Shown: positions 28,378 through 36,154 of the stretch, one piece after another
Position numbering within the stretch: the first letter of the stretch is position 1
Layout: the number at the start of each line of letters is the position of its first letter
Origin: a virus
Direction: 5' to 3' (one strand)
Virus record (IMG/VR): IMGVR_UViG_3300027128_000001
Coordinates: 18,038-82,037 of that record
Length of the DNA stretch: 64,000 bases
Made by a program: the position numbers and the translations under genes
Notes under the pieces: model-generated
The model's input: only the letters and a program-made list of their open reading frames with translations
Told to the model about the DNA's origin: nothing
Databases searched by the model: none

Positions 28378-29895
28378 ATGGCTCAAGTTATTAAGTTTTC
28401 GGATATTGTAGCAGCACAGAAAAATCAGCAGATGGCAGTGAATGCTGAACAGCTACAAGAACTGACCCGTGCTGTCATTCACCAAAGCGAAACTCAATCT
28501 GCGAACCAAGAAAGTTTTATTCAGAACCTTAACGACACCCTTAAGAAAGGGTTTGATAAGGTCACAAACGAATTAAAATCAATTGGCGAACTCCAATCTA
28601 AATTGGGAGTCATTGCAGCCCAAGGATCCAAATATACACCTCAATCAGCCTTGCAGCAGATTAAAGGTGGAATACAGCAGATGGGTACAATTGAAGGCTT
28701 CATTGACGTTGAAAAATCAACAGGATTAATTGGAAATGCTCTGAAGCGCCGGCAGGCAAGAAAAGAATTCATCCAAGAACAGATGGAAATGGATACTACT
28801 CTCACAGGAACAAATGAAGAAAAGAAAGTATTACTGACGGAACGATTTAAAGAGGTAGAGAAGTTAAGATCACAAGCCAATGTAACTAACAACAAGGTAG
28901 ATCGTTTACGAGAAAAAGGATACAGCGATACTCAGATAGAGAGAACATCCATCTACCAAGAAATGAAACAGATTAACGAGCGACTACAACAAGTAGATGC
29001 TTTATATAAAGAGAGACTTGAAATAGAGAATCAAAGTCAGAGGGATACTACTCTGCCACTGGGTCAATCGAGAATCAAAGTTAATGATATGATTGCAGCA
29101 AATGATCCTCTAATCACATCAGAAGAGAAGCAACAAGATGCACTAAAGATCCAGCAAGATGTTGCTGGAGAAACTATAAGGAATCAGATAGACACCATAA
29201 TAATACTCAGACAACAAGAAGATATTCTTAAAAAGGTTGAAGAAAATACTAGAGCCTTTTTGACGAAAGAGATTTCTACAAGTAGTGGAGATGGAATCGA
29301 ACTTAGTGGAAAGGCAGTATTAGGTGGAGGTAAAGCTATAGCCACTGGAGCTAGAGCAGCGTTATCAGGAGGAGCTCGATTAGCTTCAGTAGCATTACCT
29401 TATGCTGCTCCTGCTGCCATTGCTTATGGTGCCGCTAACGTCGTTGATTATGGAGTAGGTAAACTGGGTATTGGAAAAGATGCAGAAGGCAATGACATTG
29501 CTGTCAACGCAGAACAAGATGATAAGAATTGGGAGAAAATGACCACATTCCAGAAGCTTCAATCTGGTTTTGCCCGTGGCATTGAAAAGACTGGATCGTT
29601 TGTTGGATTGAGTAATATAGCAAGAGAGGCTCAGGCGAAGAGAATTGAAAGTGAAACAAAGTACCTCCAAAAACTAGAGCCAGCGCAGGCGCCTTCAATG
29701 GCCAATATAGTAGAAGGCCAATCAATTGAAGTTGGAACATCCAAACAATCAATATCATCTGCTCCAGTAGTAATCAATGCACCCCAGAGTACCAACATCG
29801 ATAATAGTACCTCAAACTTCGGCGGTAAGCCAGTTACGAGGAATACTGATTCCACAATGTCAGATCTCAATCGATCACGATACAGGTTCGCATAA
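28378..29895 (+). CDS. Probable tape-measure/hub protein (gp29 position)
   Basis: 505 residues, mostly helical: coiled coil from about 20 to 300 (Glu/Gln/Lys-rich with heptads such as LKKGFDKVTNELKSIGELQSKL). A hydrophobic Ala/Gly stretch at about 310-365 (KAIATGARAALSGGARLASV, ALPYAAPAAIAYGAANVVDY) could cross a membrane, and a low-complexity C-terminus follows. Its place right after the G/GT-like gp26-gp51 pair is where tape-measure genes lie in tailed phages; T4 gp29 has 590 residues. Function is inferred from position and architecture. Confidence 0.6.
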   Translation: MAQVIKFSDIVAAQKNQQMAVNAEQLQELTRAVIHQSETQSANQESFIQNLNDTLKKGFDKVTNELKSIGELQSKLGVIAAQGSKYTPQSALQQIKGGIQQMGTIEGFIDVEKSTGLIGNALKRRQARKEFIQEQMEMDTTLTGTNEEKKVLLTERFKEVEKLRSQANVTNNKVDRLREKGYSDTQIERTSIYQEMKQINERLQQVDALYKERLEIENQSQRDTTLPLGQSRIKVNDMIAANDPLITSEEKQQDALKIQQDVAGETIRNQIDTIIILRQQEDILKKVEENTRAFLTKEISTSSGDGIELSGKAVLGGGKAIATGARAALSGGARLASVALPYAAPAAIAYGAANVVDYGVGKLGIGKDAEGNDIAVNAEQDDKNWEKMTTFQKLQSGFARGIEKTGSFVGLSNIAREAQAKRIESETKYLQKLEPAQAPSMANIVEGQSIEVGTSKQSISSAPVVINAPQSTNIDNSTSNFGGKPVTRNTDSTMSDLNRSRYRFA

Positions 29896-29898
29896 ACA

Positions 29899-29921
29899 AA
29901 AAGGGGCCAATGGCCCCTTTT
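29899..29921. terminator. Bidirectional rho-independent terminator
   Basis: AAAAGGGGCC - aat - GGCCCCTTTT: a ten-base perfect stem including flanking A and T runs, which acts on both strands. It sits in the 43-base gap between convergent gp29-like and gp32 genes. Confidence 0.9.
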
Positions 29922-29938
29922 CTTTAGATCAGTTGATC

Positions 29939-30883
29939 TTACTCTTCAGCGATTGATTTGAAGTAGGACATCATATCCTCGTCATCATCTTCATCTAGAC
30001 CAGCTGCTACAGCCTTGCGTGGCTGAGGAGCAGGTTTGGATGGCCGAGCAGGTTTGGCAGCAATAGTTTCAACTTCTTCGTCTTCGGCAGTTGCAGCCTG
30101 ATATGCCGTCTCTGCCATTGAAGTACCAGAAAGTACTGCATCGAGCTTAGCCTTCAGCTCATCGTATGTCTTGAAGTTCTTAGGATCAAGAAACTCGTTC
30201 AGGTCGTACTGCTGCTTAGCAACATCAAGGATCTCTTGATCGTCGTCGGCTACAGCAGATACAGACTCAAACTCTGATGAGTCGTAGTTTGGATACTTGT
30301 CAACTACTTTCATCCGAAGCTTGAAGTTAGCACCTTCCCAGTAATCGAACACATTTACAGGATCCTCGTCCTCGAATGTTGGTCGAGCTTTCGCCATGAT
30401 CTTGTCGAAAATCTTCTTACCAAACTTATAGAGGAACACCTTACCGTTGTTCTCTGGATGCTTTGGATCATTGACAACAAGAATGTTAGCAATGTAGTTC
30501 AGCTTACGCTTTTGGTTGCGTGCCTGCTTCCGCTCAGGTGAGTTATCATCACCAGAAGCATTCCACAACTTCATATTCAGCTCGCCAACAGGATCAGGCT
30601 TGCCGATTGTCGTCAGTGAATTCTCAATATACCACCGACCAGTCGGGCCCTTGAAACCATGAGACCATACCTTGACCCAAGGTAGCTGATCTTGATTTGT
30701 GTTGGGGAGAAAGCGGATCGTTGCTGTTGCGTTGCCCGCCTTGTCGCGCTCTGGTTTCCAGAAACGAGTGTCTTCATAAGACTTAGTGCTGGATTCTGGA
30801 TTAGTGCTCTTCTCAAACTCCTGAGACATCTTGCTGAAGCTTGAGTTCCGTGATGCGCGTAGTGATTTTAGATTTAGTTCCAT
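29939..30883 (-). CDS. 32: Single-stranded DNA-binding protein gp32
   Basis: 314 residues (T4: 301). The N-terminal cooperative-binding motif SLRASRNSSFSK, core IRFLPNTNQDQLPWVKVWSH, KLNYIANILVVNDPKHPENNG, VFLYKFGKKIFDKIM and the acidic C-terminal tail (LDEDDDEDMMSYFKS) identify gp32, which coats ssDNA in replication and recruits gp59. There is no cysteine in the protein, so the HC3 zinc site of T4 gp32 is absent, as in cyanophage-type gp32. A perfect late promoter lies 75 bases upstream. Confidence 0.93.
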   Translation of the reverse strand: MELNLKSLRASRNSSFSKMSQEFEKSTNPESSTKSYEDTRFWKPERDKAGNATATIRFLPNTNQDQLPWVKVWSHGFKGPTGRWYIENSLTTIGKPDPVGELNMKLWNASGDDNSPERKQARNQKRKLNYIANILVVNDPKHPENNGKVFLYKFGKKIFDKIMAKARPTFEDEDPVNVFDYWEGANFKLRMKVVDKYPNYDSSEFESVSAVADDDQEILDVAKQQYDLNEFLDPKNFKTYDELKAKLDAVLSGTSMAETAYQAATAEDEEVETIAAKPARPSKPAPQPRKAVAAGLDEDDDEDMMSYFKSIAEE

Positions 30884-30940
30884 TTTGTATTTCCTTTAAA
30901 CGTAGTATTGACGTAGTATTGCGTATGATTCATTACAAAC

Positions 30941-31144
30941 TTACTCTTCACGTGTCTTATTTATAATGATCTCATCCTCAATTGAAACTCCATCGTCAAA
31001 AATATCATCTTCGTCTTCTTCATAGACATTGATGTACTTCATGCCACCAGTCTTTCGATTATTTGCATGGCGATGGTGTTTGCCTCGACGGCTGCCTTGA
31101 TGTTCATCATCGAATGATGGTTGATGCCGAACTGTCTTACCCAT
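30941..31144 (-). CDS. Hypothetical acidic-tailed protein between gp32 and gp59
   Basis: 67 residues: a basic, His/Arg/Asn-rich first half (GSRRGKHHRHANNRKTGG) and a strongly acidic second half (EEDEDDIFDD). Its start overlaps the end of gp59 by eight bases and the late promoter of gp32 lies inside its last codons. I do not recognise the family. Confidence 0.5.
   Translation of the reverse strand: MGKTVRHQPSFDDEHQGSRRGKHHRHANNRKTGGMKYINVYEEDEDDIFDDGVSIEDEIIINKTREE
30958..30965 (-). promoter_or_regulatory. Late promoter TATAAATA of gp32
   Basis: Perfect TATAAATA on the minus strand, 75 bases before the gp32 ATG, within the 3' end of the 67-residue ORF. It allows gp32 to be made late independently of gp59/gp33, as happens in T4. 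Confidence 0.7.
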
Positions 31145-31736
31145 GATACGTGCCTTGTTGCTCCTCTTTAAATTGCATATAGGCGTCTGCTACCTTCTGC
31201 TTATCAAACTTAACGAACCCAGCAGACTTTTCAATCTTTGAGAGCTCGCTATCTAACAGCAAAGCCACGTGAGGACTCTGCTTAAACTTCGAAACAACTC
31301 CGTCCAACTTATTAAGGATGACCATTGTCTCTAACGTGATTTGTTTAGCCATGTATAATTGTAACACATCGGGGATTTTATTTCCACTAAATTCATACTG
31401 AGCTCCAGACTCAGCAATTGTACTGAGGTCGTCACGGAAAATCTTAGTCATTGATTGACGACGTCGAAGATACTCTTTGTAGTTGGTCATCCCAGAGTTC
31501 GGATCATACACAACATCAGGATTGTCGTACATGAAGTTTGATGCAATGTACTGAATGTACTCTTTCTCGAGTTTAAACTGACGAGCCAACTTCTCGAAGA
31601 TCATCCGATCGTTCCTACCAACAAACTTCTCCATGGAACTTTTTACACGGCCATTGGTAACGAACACATCGTACTTCTGGGAAGTGAAATGAAGCTTCAC
31701 TGCCGTGTAGTATTTGAATGCTCTAAACCCGTCCAT
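31137..31736 (-). CDS. 59: Replicative helicase loader gp59
   Basis: 199 residues (T4: 217). DGFRAFKYYTAVKLHFTSQKYD, NGRVKSSMEKFVGRNDRMIFEKLARQF and YMAKQITLETMVILNKLDGVV follow T4 gp59. It loads the gp41 helicase on gp32-coated forks. The genes order 32-59-33 as in T4, and its ATG abuts the gp33 stop (31736). Confidence 0.9.
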   Translation of the reverse strand: MDGFRAFKYYTAVKLHFTSQKYDVFVTNGRVKSSMEKFVGRNDRMIFEKLARQFKLEKEYIQYIASNFMYDNPDVVYDPNSGMTNYKEYLRRRQSMTKIFRDDLSTIAESGAQYEFSGNKIPDVLQLYMAKQITLETMVILNKLDGVVSKFKQSPHVALLLDSELSKIEKSAGFVKFDKQKVADAYMQFKEEQQGTYHG

Positions 31737-31960
31737 TATACATCCAGCTGTGCTTGTTCAGGGAGGTAGTTGAGATTGCGAAAGTCTTGTTCAAGTTTCT
31801 CACGAAGAGACTTGTTGATCTTCGATGCGATATCTTCTGGTTCAAGACTATGCTCATTGCAGTACTCGAGTGTTGCCTCGAGATAAGTTACCTTATGATC
31901 GACTGCATACTTCTCAATATAAAGAGAAAGTTCGTTTGCAGTCCTAAAAACATTTTCCAT
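31736..31960 (-). CDS. 33: Late transcription co-activator gp33
   Basis: 74 residues; LYIEKYAVDHKVTYLEATLEYCNEHSLEPEDIA followed by LREKLEQDFRNLNYLP is the gp33 pattern. Gp33 binds the beta flap of host RNA polymerase and couples late promoters to the sliding clamp. Its presence agrees with the TATAAATA promoters in this window. It is shorter than T4 gp33 (112), with a reduced N-terminus. Confidence 0.85.
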   Translation of the reverse strand: MENVFRTANELSLYIEKYAVDHKVTYLEATLEYCNEHSLEPEDIASKINKSLREKLEQDFRNLNYLPEQAQLDV

Positions 31961-32215
31961 TTATACCCCTGCTTTGTTGATGTAAAAGTTAGTCACGCGG
32001 ATCAAGTCATTCAACGTGGAGTACTCAGATAGCATCATCTTGTATGTCTTCCACTCATCTGTGTCAGTATCTCGCTCATCCATATTCGAGTTCGATAGGA
32101 ACACGCTAAAGAACTTGTCCATTTTCATCTTAGCCACAACGAGTTTATTGTAGGTGTTGTTTAGTTCGGTTGCGGATTCATCTTTCAGAGATTCACGGAT
32201 CAGTTTATAGTTCAT
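31961..32215 (-). CDS. Hypothetical protein next to gp33
   Basis: 84 residues from the ATG at 32215 (MNYKLIRESLKDESATELNN). A longer start at 32314 would overlap the upstream gene by about 100 bases and is rejected. Helical and charged, without a known domain. One base separates it from both neighbours' stop/start signals, placing it in the gp59-gp33 operon. Confidence 0.6.
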   Translation of the reverse strand: MNYKLIRESLKDESATELNNTYNKLVVAKMKMDKFFSVFLSNSNMDERDTDTDEWKTYKMMLSEYSTLNDLIRVTNFYINKAGV

Positions 32216-32216
32216 G

Positions 32217-32522
32217 TTATCGTCGCATGGAAGCCAAGTCTTTGGCCTCTTCTTGTTTGAAAATAGGAATGGCATTCGACTTGTGGAGAGTCCCAATACC
32301 AAGTAACTTATCACCAGTATACATCAGAACATCTTTTTTGACACCGTTGCCAATTCCATCGCCGAGACTAGGAATCGGTTTCGTTTCGCGAATGTAAGGT
32401 CCCGTTGATGTCACAGTTACACCACGAAGACTTCGTTTGAGAGCTCGCTGCTCTTTCAGCATTGCCTTACGAGCCTCGAGTTGTTTCTTGGACAGGTTTG
32501 ATCGTTGATTAGTATATATCAT
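32217..32522 (-). CDS. Conserved hypothetical protein (HKSNAIP motif)
   Basis: 101 residues. A basic N-terminal helix (SKKQLEARKAMLKEQRALKRSL) is followed by a conserved tail GTLHKSNAIPIFKQEEAKDLASMRR that I recall from many large marine phages. Function unknown. Confidence 0.65.
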   Translation of the reverse strand: MIYTNQRSNLSKKQLEARKAMLKEQRALKRSLRGVTVTSTGPYIRETKPIPSLGDGIGNGVKKDVLMYTGDKLLGIGTLHKSNAIPIFKQEEAKDLASMRR

Positions 32523-32549
32523 TTTACAATTGTCTCACACAATTGAATA

Positions 32550-32783
32550 TTATTCAACGATCGACTCAAGCCAATTCTGATGAGACTGAACAACCTTTGC
32601 CTTAGCAGCAGGAGACCAGACAATCTCATCACAGCGACCATTGACGTAGGTCAAGACACGGTACTCAGCTCCTAGCGATTCGAGATCGTTAACGAGCTCA
32701 GACATTTCATGTTGATCTTCGACAGTCATACTGAAGATGAAACTTTGGTTGTTGAATTGAACTTCTTTGTAGTCTTTCATCAT
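32550..32783 (-). CDS. Small hypothetical protein
   Basis: 77 residues, acidic, mixed alpha/beta, starting MMKDYKEVQFNNQSFIFSMT. No recognised domain. Separated by 27 bases from the previous gene; no own promoter seen. Confidence 0.55.
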   Translation of the reverse strand: MMKDYKEVQFNNQSFIFSMTVEDQHEMSELVNDLESLGAEYRVLTYVNGRCDEIVWSPAAKAKVVQSHQNWLESIVE

Positions 32784-32798
32784 TTTCTCTCTTTGAAT

Positions 32799-33281
32799 TT
32801 AAGCAGGAATCCCAAGACCAGCGAGACAATCTCGCGTGGTGTAGAATGAATCGCGGCCATCGCGAGTAGCTGCAATTTCGACGGTCGCGCCGATCTCACT
32901 GATCAGGTGCATCTTACGATTGTTGTACTCCACCGTAACATCGTTGATTTCGAAATAGTCGCCAAAGTCTTCACGAAGCAGTTGACGAGCTATATAAAGC
33001 GACTCTGCAAACAACATCACATTGAGTTGTTTTTCTTCGCCCTCAATACTGAGGTTGTACATCACTAGGGAATTCATAACCTTGCTTTCACTTTTCATCA
33101 TAAGTACATTATCCGACAAATCGGAATTAATGTCAACGGCCATCTCATCCGCTGCAATCTGCAGCTCGCTGTTGATGTCCCAGAACTGACCCTCTTGTCG
33201 AACGGTATCCGTCCACCGTGCGAACTCAAACTCGAATTCCATAACATCTGCAGCATTCCAGTTCTCAGGATACATAATCAT
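32799..33281 (-). CDS. Hypothetical protein with embedded internal promoter and start
   Basis: 160 residues as read from the ATG at 33281 (MIMYPENWNAADVMEFEFEF). A near-consensus host promoter (33108-33136) lies within the ORF and encodes residues VDINSDLSDNVL; an ATGATG lies exactly at the predicted transcription start (33101). The gene may therefore produce a 160-residue protein and, from the internal promoter, a protein of about 100 residues starting MMKSESKVMNSL. Two originally separate genes fused through a promoter is an alternative. No known domain. Confidence 0.55.
   Translation of the reverse strand: MIMYPENWNAADVMEFEFEFARWTDTVRQEGQFWDINSELQIAADEMAVDINSDLSDNVLMMKSESKVMNSLVMYNLSIEGEEKQLNVMLFAESLYIARQLLREDFGDYFEINDVTVEYNNRKMHLISEIGATVEIAATRDGRDSFYTTRDCLAGLGIPA
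33108..33136 (-). promoter_or_regulatory. Sigma70-type early promoter inside ORF
   Basis: TTGACA (33131-33136), 17-base spacer, GATAAT (33108-33113). Shares the extended TTGACATTAATTCC core with the other early promoters. Predicted start at 33101, the A of an ATGATG. Confidence 0.8.
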
Positions 33282-33508
33282 TTACCTTGTTGATGGAGTT
33301 TGTTGGCGTTCAGCTTGACCATAGATTCGACATGCTTCAGAAACCGCTTCTGCGAAGCTTTGCTTTCGCGTCGCAGGAAGCTCGTGATCGTACCATGAAG
33401 ATACCCTTGAGCGTAGTGGCGATCTTCGCTGTCGAGCAGTCGATTGAGAGTATTCATCTGCTTGTCAATCTGATCTACGAGGGTGATTTCGATCGCTGGC
33501 TGTTTCAT
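33278..33508 (-). CDS. Small hypothetical early protein
   Basis: 76 residues from the ATG at 33508 (GGAGAG about seven bases upstream), preferred to the upstream in-frame GTG at 33529. Helical, with HYAQGYLHGTITSFLRRESKASQ in the middle. Overlaps the next start by four bases. Function unknown. Confidence 0.6.
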   Translation of the reverse strand: MKQPAIEITLVDQIDKQMNTLNRLLDSEDRHYAQGYLHGTITSFLRRESKASQKRFLKHVESMVKLNANKLHQQGK

Positions 33509-33538
33509 TTCATCTCTCCGTTCTTTCACTGTAGGGAC

Positions 33539-33567
33539 ATTATCACATAATTCGGAATTAATGTCAA
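33539..33567 (-). promoter_or_regulatory. Sigma70-type early promoter
   Basis: TTGACA (33562-33567), 17-base spacer, GATAAT (33539-33544). The leader (CTACAGTGAAAGAACGGAG) is the same as behind the promoter at 35236. Confidence 0.85.
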
Positions 33568-33585
33568 CAGCGGGGAAATGCCCGA

Positions 33586-33846
33586 CTATTTTGGTAGGGT
33601 ATTTTGATCAACCCCGAAAGATGCCTTGATGGATTCGATGCAGTAGCTACGGAATGCGTCTTCGATCTGATTCCGGTAATCTTGGTAGCCAGGAGGAACA
33701 CCTTCTACGATCTTAACACACTCCCGAACAATCAACTCGGCGAACTTATTCCTATCGAATTCCCAATGTGGTGATCGCTCACTATACAACGGCTCGTTGG
33801 TATGAGTCCAACACTGTTCAGCAAGTTCACGAATTCGTTCGTTCAT
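33586..33846 (-). CDS. MNERI-family protein 1
   Basis: 86 residues. N-terminal MNERIRELAEQCW, central KFAELIVRECVKI and C-terminal FGVDQ define a small paralogous family with four clear members in this window. The central motif is encoded by an identical 18-base string in all four (here 33728-33745). Function unknown; families of this type are frequent in large aquatic phages. Overlaps the next member by four bases. Confidence 0.65.
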   Translation of the reverse strand: MNERIRELAEQCWTHTNEPLYSERSPHWEFDRNKFAELIVRECVKIVEGVPPGYQDYRNQIEDAFRSYCIESIKASFGVDQNTLPK

Positions 33847-34052
33847 TCTTCAACACCGAAACTATCCAATATTGCGGCACCAATATTCTTCCTACCTTGA
33901 TGCTCCATAAGACCAGCAGTAATCGCACATTCCCTGACAATCAACTCGGCGAACTTTTCTTCCCATAAGAGATCGTACAAATCATCTCCAGCAAAATGCT
34001 GGTCACACCACACATCGGTCTGTTGGGCCAATTTAAGAAATCGTTCGTTCAT
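33843..34052 (-). CDS. MNERI-family protein 2
   Basis: 69 residues; MNERFLKLAQQTDVWCDQHF, EKFAELIVRECA, ILDSFGVEE. Tandem paralogue of the gene at 33586 (ATGA overlap). The family 18-base string is at 33937-33954. Function unknown. Confidence 0.65.
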   Translation of the reverse strand: MNERFLKLAQQTDVWCDQHFAGDDLYDLLWEEKFAELIVRECAITAGLMEHQGRKNIGAAILDSFGVEE

Positions 34053-34064
34053 ACTACACCTTAG

Positions 34065-34448
34065 TTACTGAGCATAATCAATTTTTGACCAATCACAATC
34101 ATCCATGATATCTACTTGAATGTTAGGATGATCTTCAGCTTGTTTTAAGATACCAGCCAACACCGAATACCCATATCCAGTTGTTCGGTAGTTGTTCTTG
34201 TGGCATCGGTATATCGACCCTGAGTATCCTTTGAATAAGTAACAGTTGCCATCCTCTTCAACACTAACGATACCGCTATTGATCTTCCACGATTCGCCTT
34301 GAGTGTATCCACCGTACCACTGGGCAAATACTTTGTATGTGATCATATTCAAAGTATCTTCAACGAACCTAACGATCACCCAAGCATCGGGTGTATACTC
34401 TGTAGAATTCATATAGTCGCCTGCAGTGGTAAATTTTAGGTCGTTCAT
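34065..34448 (-). CDS. Conserved hypothetical protein (VFAQWYGGY)
   Basis: 127 residues. DAWVIVRF followed by YKVFAQWYGGYTQGESWKINSG and an ending in SVLAGIL is a conserved pattern of small phage proteins I have seen next to similar gene clusters. No catalytic motif is visible. One base overlap with the next gene upstream (34448). Confidence 0.6.
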   Translation of the reverse strand: MNDLKFTTAGDYMNSTEYTPDAWVIVRFVEDTLNMITYKVFAQWYGGYTQGESWKINSGIVSVEEDGNCYLFKGYSGSIYRCHKNNYRTTGYGYSVLAGILKQAEDHPNIQVDIMDDCDWSKIDYAQ

Positions 34449-34639
34449 TATTCAATACCAAAATGCTCAAACATCTGCCTAACCGCTTGGCTATTTTCAT
34501 CACCAACAAATGGTGCGCATTCCAGAACAATCAACTCGGCGAACAGTTTCTTATCAAAAATCTCCTGCCTGTAATCAGGATCATCGGGTTCAATCACCCG
34601 GGTTGCTTGCTGGATCAGTTCTTGAATTCGTTCGTTCAT
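34448..34639 (-). CDS. MNERI-family protein 3
   Basis: 63 residues from the ATG at 34639 (MNERIQELIQQATRV), chosen because the family start is MNERI. A longer in-frame start at 34735 would cover the 29-codon gene upstream. LFAELIVLECA and FEHFGIE complete the family pattern; the 18-base string is at 34527-34544. Confidence 0.65.
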   Translation of the reverse strand: MNERIQELIQQATRVIEPDDPDYRQEIFDKKLFAELIVLECAPFVGDENSQAVRQMFEHFGIE

Positions 34640-34728
34640 TATTTCCGCCCCCACGCTTGATCTTGACACTTCTTCCAAGTCTTTGCGACCCACTCGCTCA
34701 TCTCTTGGGGTGTGATTGGCTTGTTCAT
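34639..34728 (-). CDS. 29-residue peptide
   Basis: MNKPITPQEMSEWVAKTW, then KKCQDQAWGRK and TAA. The stop overlaps the next ATG as TAATG. Trp/Lys-rich helix. Below the usual length cut-off, but the coupling on its downstream side and the lack of any gap argue for a real gene. Confidence 0.5.
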   Translation of the reverse strand: MNKPITPQEMSEWVAKTWKKCQDQAWGRK

Positions 34729-34731
34729 AGT

Positions 34732-34932
34732 TCACCCCTTGAAGTAGTCTACCACACGACCACGACCTGCGTCAATAACTCTAGCCAGAATGTGCTCTCC
34801 GCCTAGTTGAGCCTTGGCGAACATTCGGGCTTCATCGAGGTCATCAAAGTAAAGAACCTCGTCAGTCCAGGGATCGGTGGTACCATAGTAGGTACCGTCA
34901 ACATCTTGGAGTTCAACATAGAATTCAGTCAT
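34732..34932 (-). CDS. Small hypothetical protein
   Basis: 66 residues from the ATG at 34932 (MTEFYVELQDVDGTYYGTTD), with GGGAGG about eight bases upstream and a TGATG overlap with the upstream gene. An in-frame ATG at 34950 lies inside that Shine-Dalgarno and is rejected. The middle reads LDEARMFAKAQLGGEHILAR. Unknown function. Confidence 0.6.
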   Translation of the reverse strand: MTEFYVELQDVDGTYYGTTDPWTDEVLYFDDLDEARMFAKAQLGGEHILARVIDAGRGRVVDYFKG

Positions 34933-35075
34933 CACATAACCTCCCACCAAATATCAGGATTCTTTTTCTTACGATCAGTCCAGTACTTGATAGCCCATTC
35001 AATGTCGGTCTCAATCGCAATCGGAACCCGATTGCCAGTAACCGGATGCTTCCACGTGCCGATGTAGACTTTCAT
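34932..35075 (-). CDS. 47-residue hypothetical protein
   Basis: MKVYIGTWKHPVTGNRVPIA, then IETDIEWAIKYWTDRKKKN and PDIWWEVM. The stop TGA shares its last base with the ATG of the next gene. ATGATG at the start leaves the first residue uncertain (35078 or 35075). Function unknown. Confidence 0.6.
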   Translation of the reverse strand: MKVYIGTWKHPVTGNRVPIAIETDIEWAIKYWTDRKKKNPDIWWEVM

Positions 35076-35080
35076 CATAA

Positions 35081-35206
35081 TCACAGCACTTCCTGTTCGA
35101 GGATCTCAGTAGAGTAGCGGTCACCATACTCAGAGCAGACCGCCTTCTCATAGGAATCATATACGCCGCGAACGACACCAGCAAACATTACAATGTAAAC
35201 CTTCAT
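35081..35206 (-). CDS. 41-residue hypothetical protein
   Basis: MKVYIVMFAGVVRGVYDSYE, then KAVCSEYGDRYSTEILEQEV-L. GGAG lies ten bases before the ATG. First gene behind the promoter at 35236. A family of short proteins starting MKVYIVM is common in large phages; function unknown. Confidence 0.6.
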   Translation of the reverse strand: MKVYIVMFAGVVRGVYDSYEKAVCSEYGDRYSTEILEQEVL

Positions 35207-35235
35207 TTCTTGCTCCGTTCTTTCACTGTAGAGAC

Positions 35236-35264
35236 ATTATCTGATAATTAGGATTTAATGTCAA
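35236..35264 (-). promoter_or_regulatory. Sigma70-type early promoter
   Basis: TTGACA (35259-35264), 17-base spacer, GATAAT (35236-35241). The stop codon of the upstream gene (35248) lies in the spacer. Drives the run of small genes from 35206 downward. Confidence 0.85.
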
Positions 35265-35436
35265 CACAGAGCTCACGTGTGTTTTCTGCAGGAGAAGCGA
35301 GTGATTTAGGAGGTCGAAGGGGTTGTTGCGGAGTTTCTGTGATCTCCCCTCCGTGCGATTGCTGGTACATTTCTGCCATTGACTTGATGTAAAATTTCAT
35401 TACTTTACCTCGTTTCGTAACCAGCGTGTATCGCAT
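35248..35436 (-). CDS. Small hypothetical protein
   Basis: 62 residues from the ATG at 35436 (MRYTLVTKRGKVMKFYIKSM; AGGAG seven bases upstream). A second possible start at 35400 has GAGG upstream. Pro/Thr-rich middle (GGEITETPQQPLRPPKSL). No recognised domain. Confidence 0.55.
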   Translation of the reverse strand: MRYTLVTKRGKVMKFYIKSMAEMYQQSHGGEITETPQQPLRPPKSLASPAENTRELCVDIKS

Positions 35437-35457
35437 CACATTACTCCTTTACCTAAG

Positions 35458-35486
35458 ATATTAGATGATTATGGATTTAATGTCAA
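35458..35486 (-). promoter_or_regulatory. Sigma70-type early promoter overlapping a stop codon
   Basis: TTGACA (35481-35486), 17-base spacer, TAATAT (35458-35463). The TGA inside TTGACA is the stop codon of the ClpP-like gene. Confidence 0.8.
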
Positions 35487-36154
35487 CTCGCCTTCTTTTT
35501 CGCAGCAGGGCGCGTTGTCGCTTTCTTCTTCGCTTTGGCTGCAGCGTTGTCTTTCCTCTCTGCAGCCTTTTGCTTCGCTTCGAAGAACTGAACTCGCTTA
35601 GTCATTCGCTGTTTAATATCTTCTGCATCGAACCAAAGTTCAACACCAGCTTTGACTTGAGCCATTTCCTCCTTTGTGAGGAACCCTTCATATGTTTCGG
35701 CGAGGATCTTTTCTACTTGACGAACGGTAAATTCCGTATGGAGTTTTACGTTGCCAGCTGTTCCAACAGATCCGAAAGATGCTGTGTGGACCATTGAGTA
35801 TGCACTATCCAATACAATCACCTCATCGCAATACATCGAAATAATTGATGCTGCTGAATGACATGCACCAACAAGGACGGCTGTCACTTTTGCTGGTGTG
35901 TTCTTCAGGCCTTCGATGATCGCCATAGCAGTATCAAGCTGACCACCTTCTGAATTGATGATTAGGTTGAATACATCGTCATCCCCTGCATTAAACAGGA
36001 GGGAAATCAACTCACGATATTCAGAAGGATCTCCAATGCTACCGTCAAGGAAAACATCGTGATGTTGGTAGCTATGGACTACCGAGTTGATATACTGGTC
36101 ACCCTTAAGAAGAGCTGCCAGAGACATTGGACTGCCTAGATTTTGTTCTTTCAT
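35483..36154 (-). CDS. ClpP-like serine protease
   Basis: 223 residues from the ATG at 36154 (GGAG upstream). VFNLIINSEGGQLDTAMAII followed by VTAVLVGACHSAASIISMYCDEV and AYSMVHTAS is the ClpP fold: probable nucleophile Ser100 in GACHS and base His123, 23 residues later (25 in ClpP). A basic Lys/Ala-rich tail (residues 190-223) is not part of ClpP. Phage ClpP-like proteins act as prohead proteases in some phages; here the surrounding genes are early, so a host-directed or regulatory role is equally possible. No Clp ATPase is seen in the window. Confidence 0.75.
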   Translation of the reverse strand: MKEQNLGSPMSLAALLKGDQYINSVVHSYQHHDVFLDGSIGDPSEYRELISLLFNAGDDDVFNLIINSEGGQLDTAMAIIEGLKNTPAKVTAVLVGACHSAASIISMYCDEVIVLDSAYSMVHTASFGSVGTAGNVKLHTEFTVRQVEKILAETYEGFLTKEEMAQVKAGVELWFDAEDIKQRMTKRVQFFEAKQKAAERKDNAAAKAKKKATTRPAAKKKAS

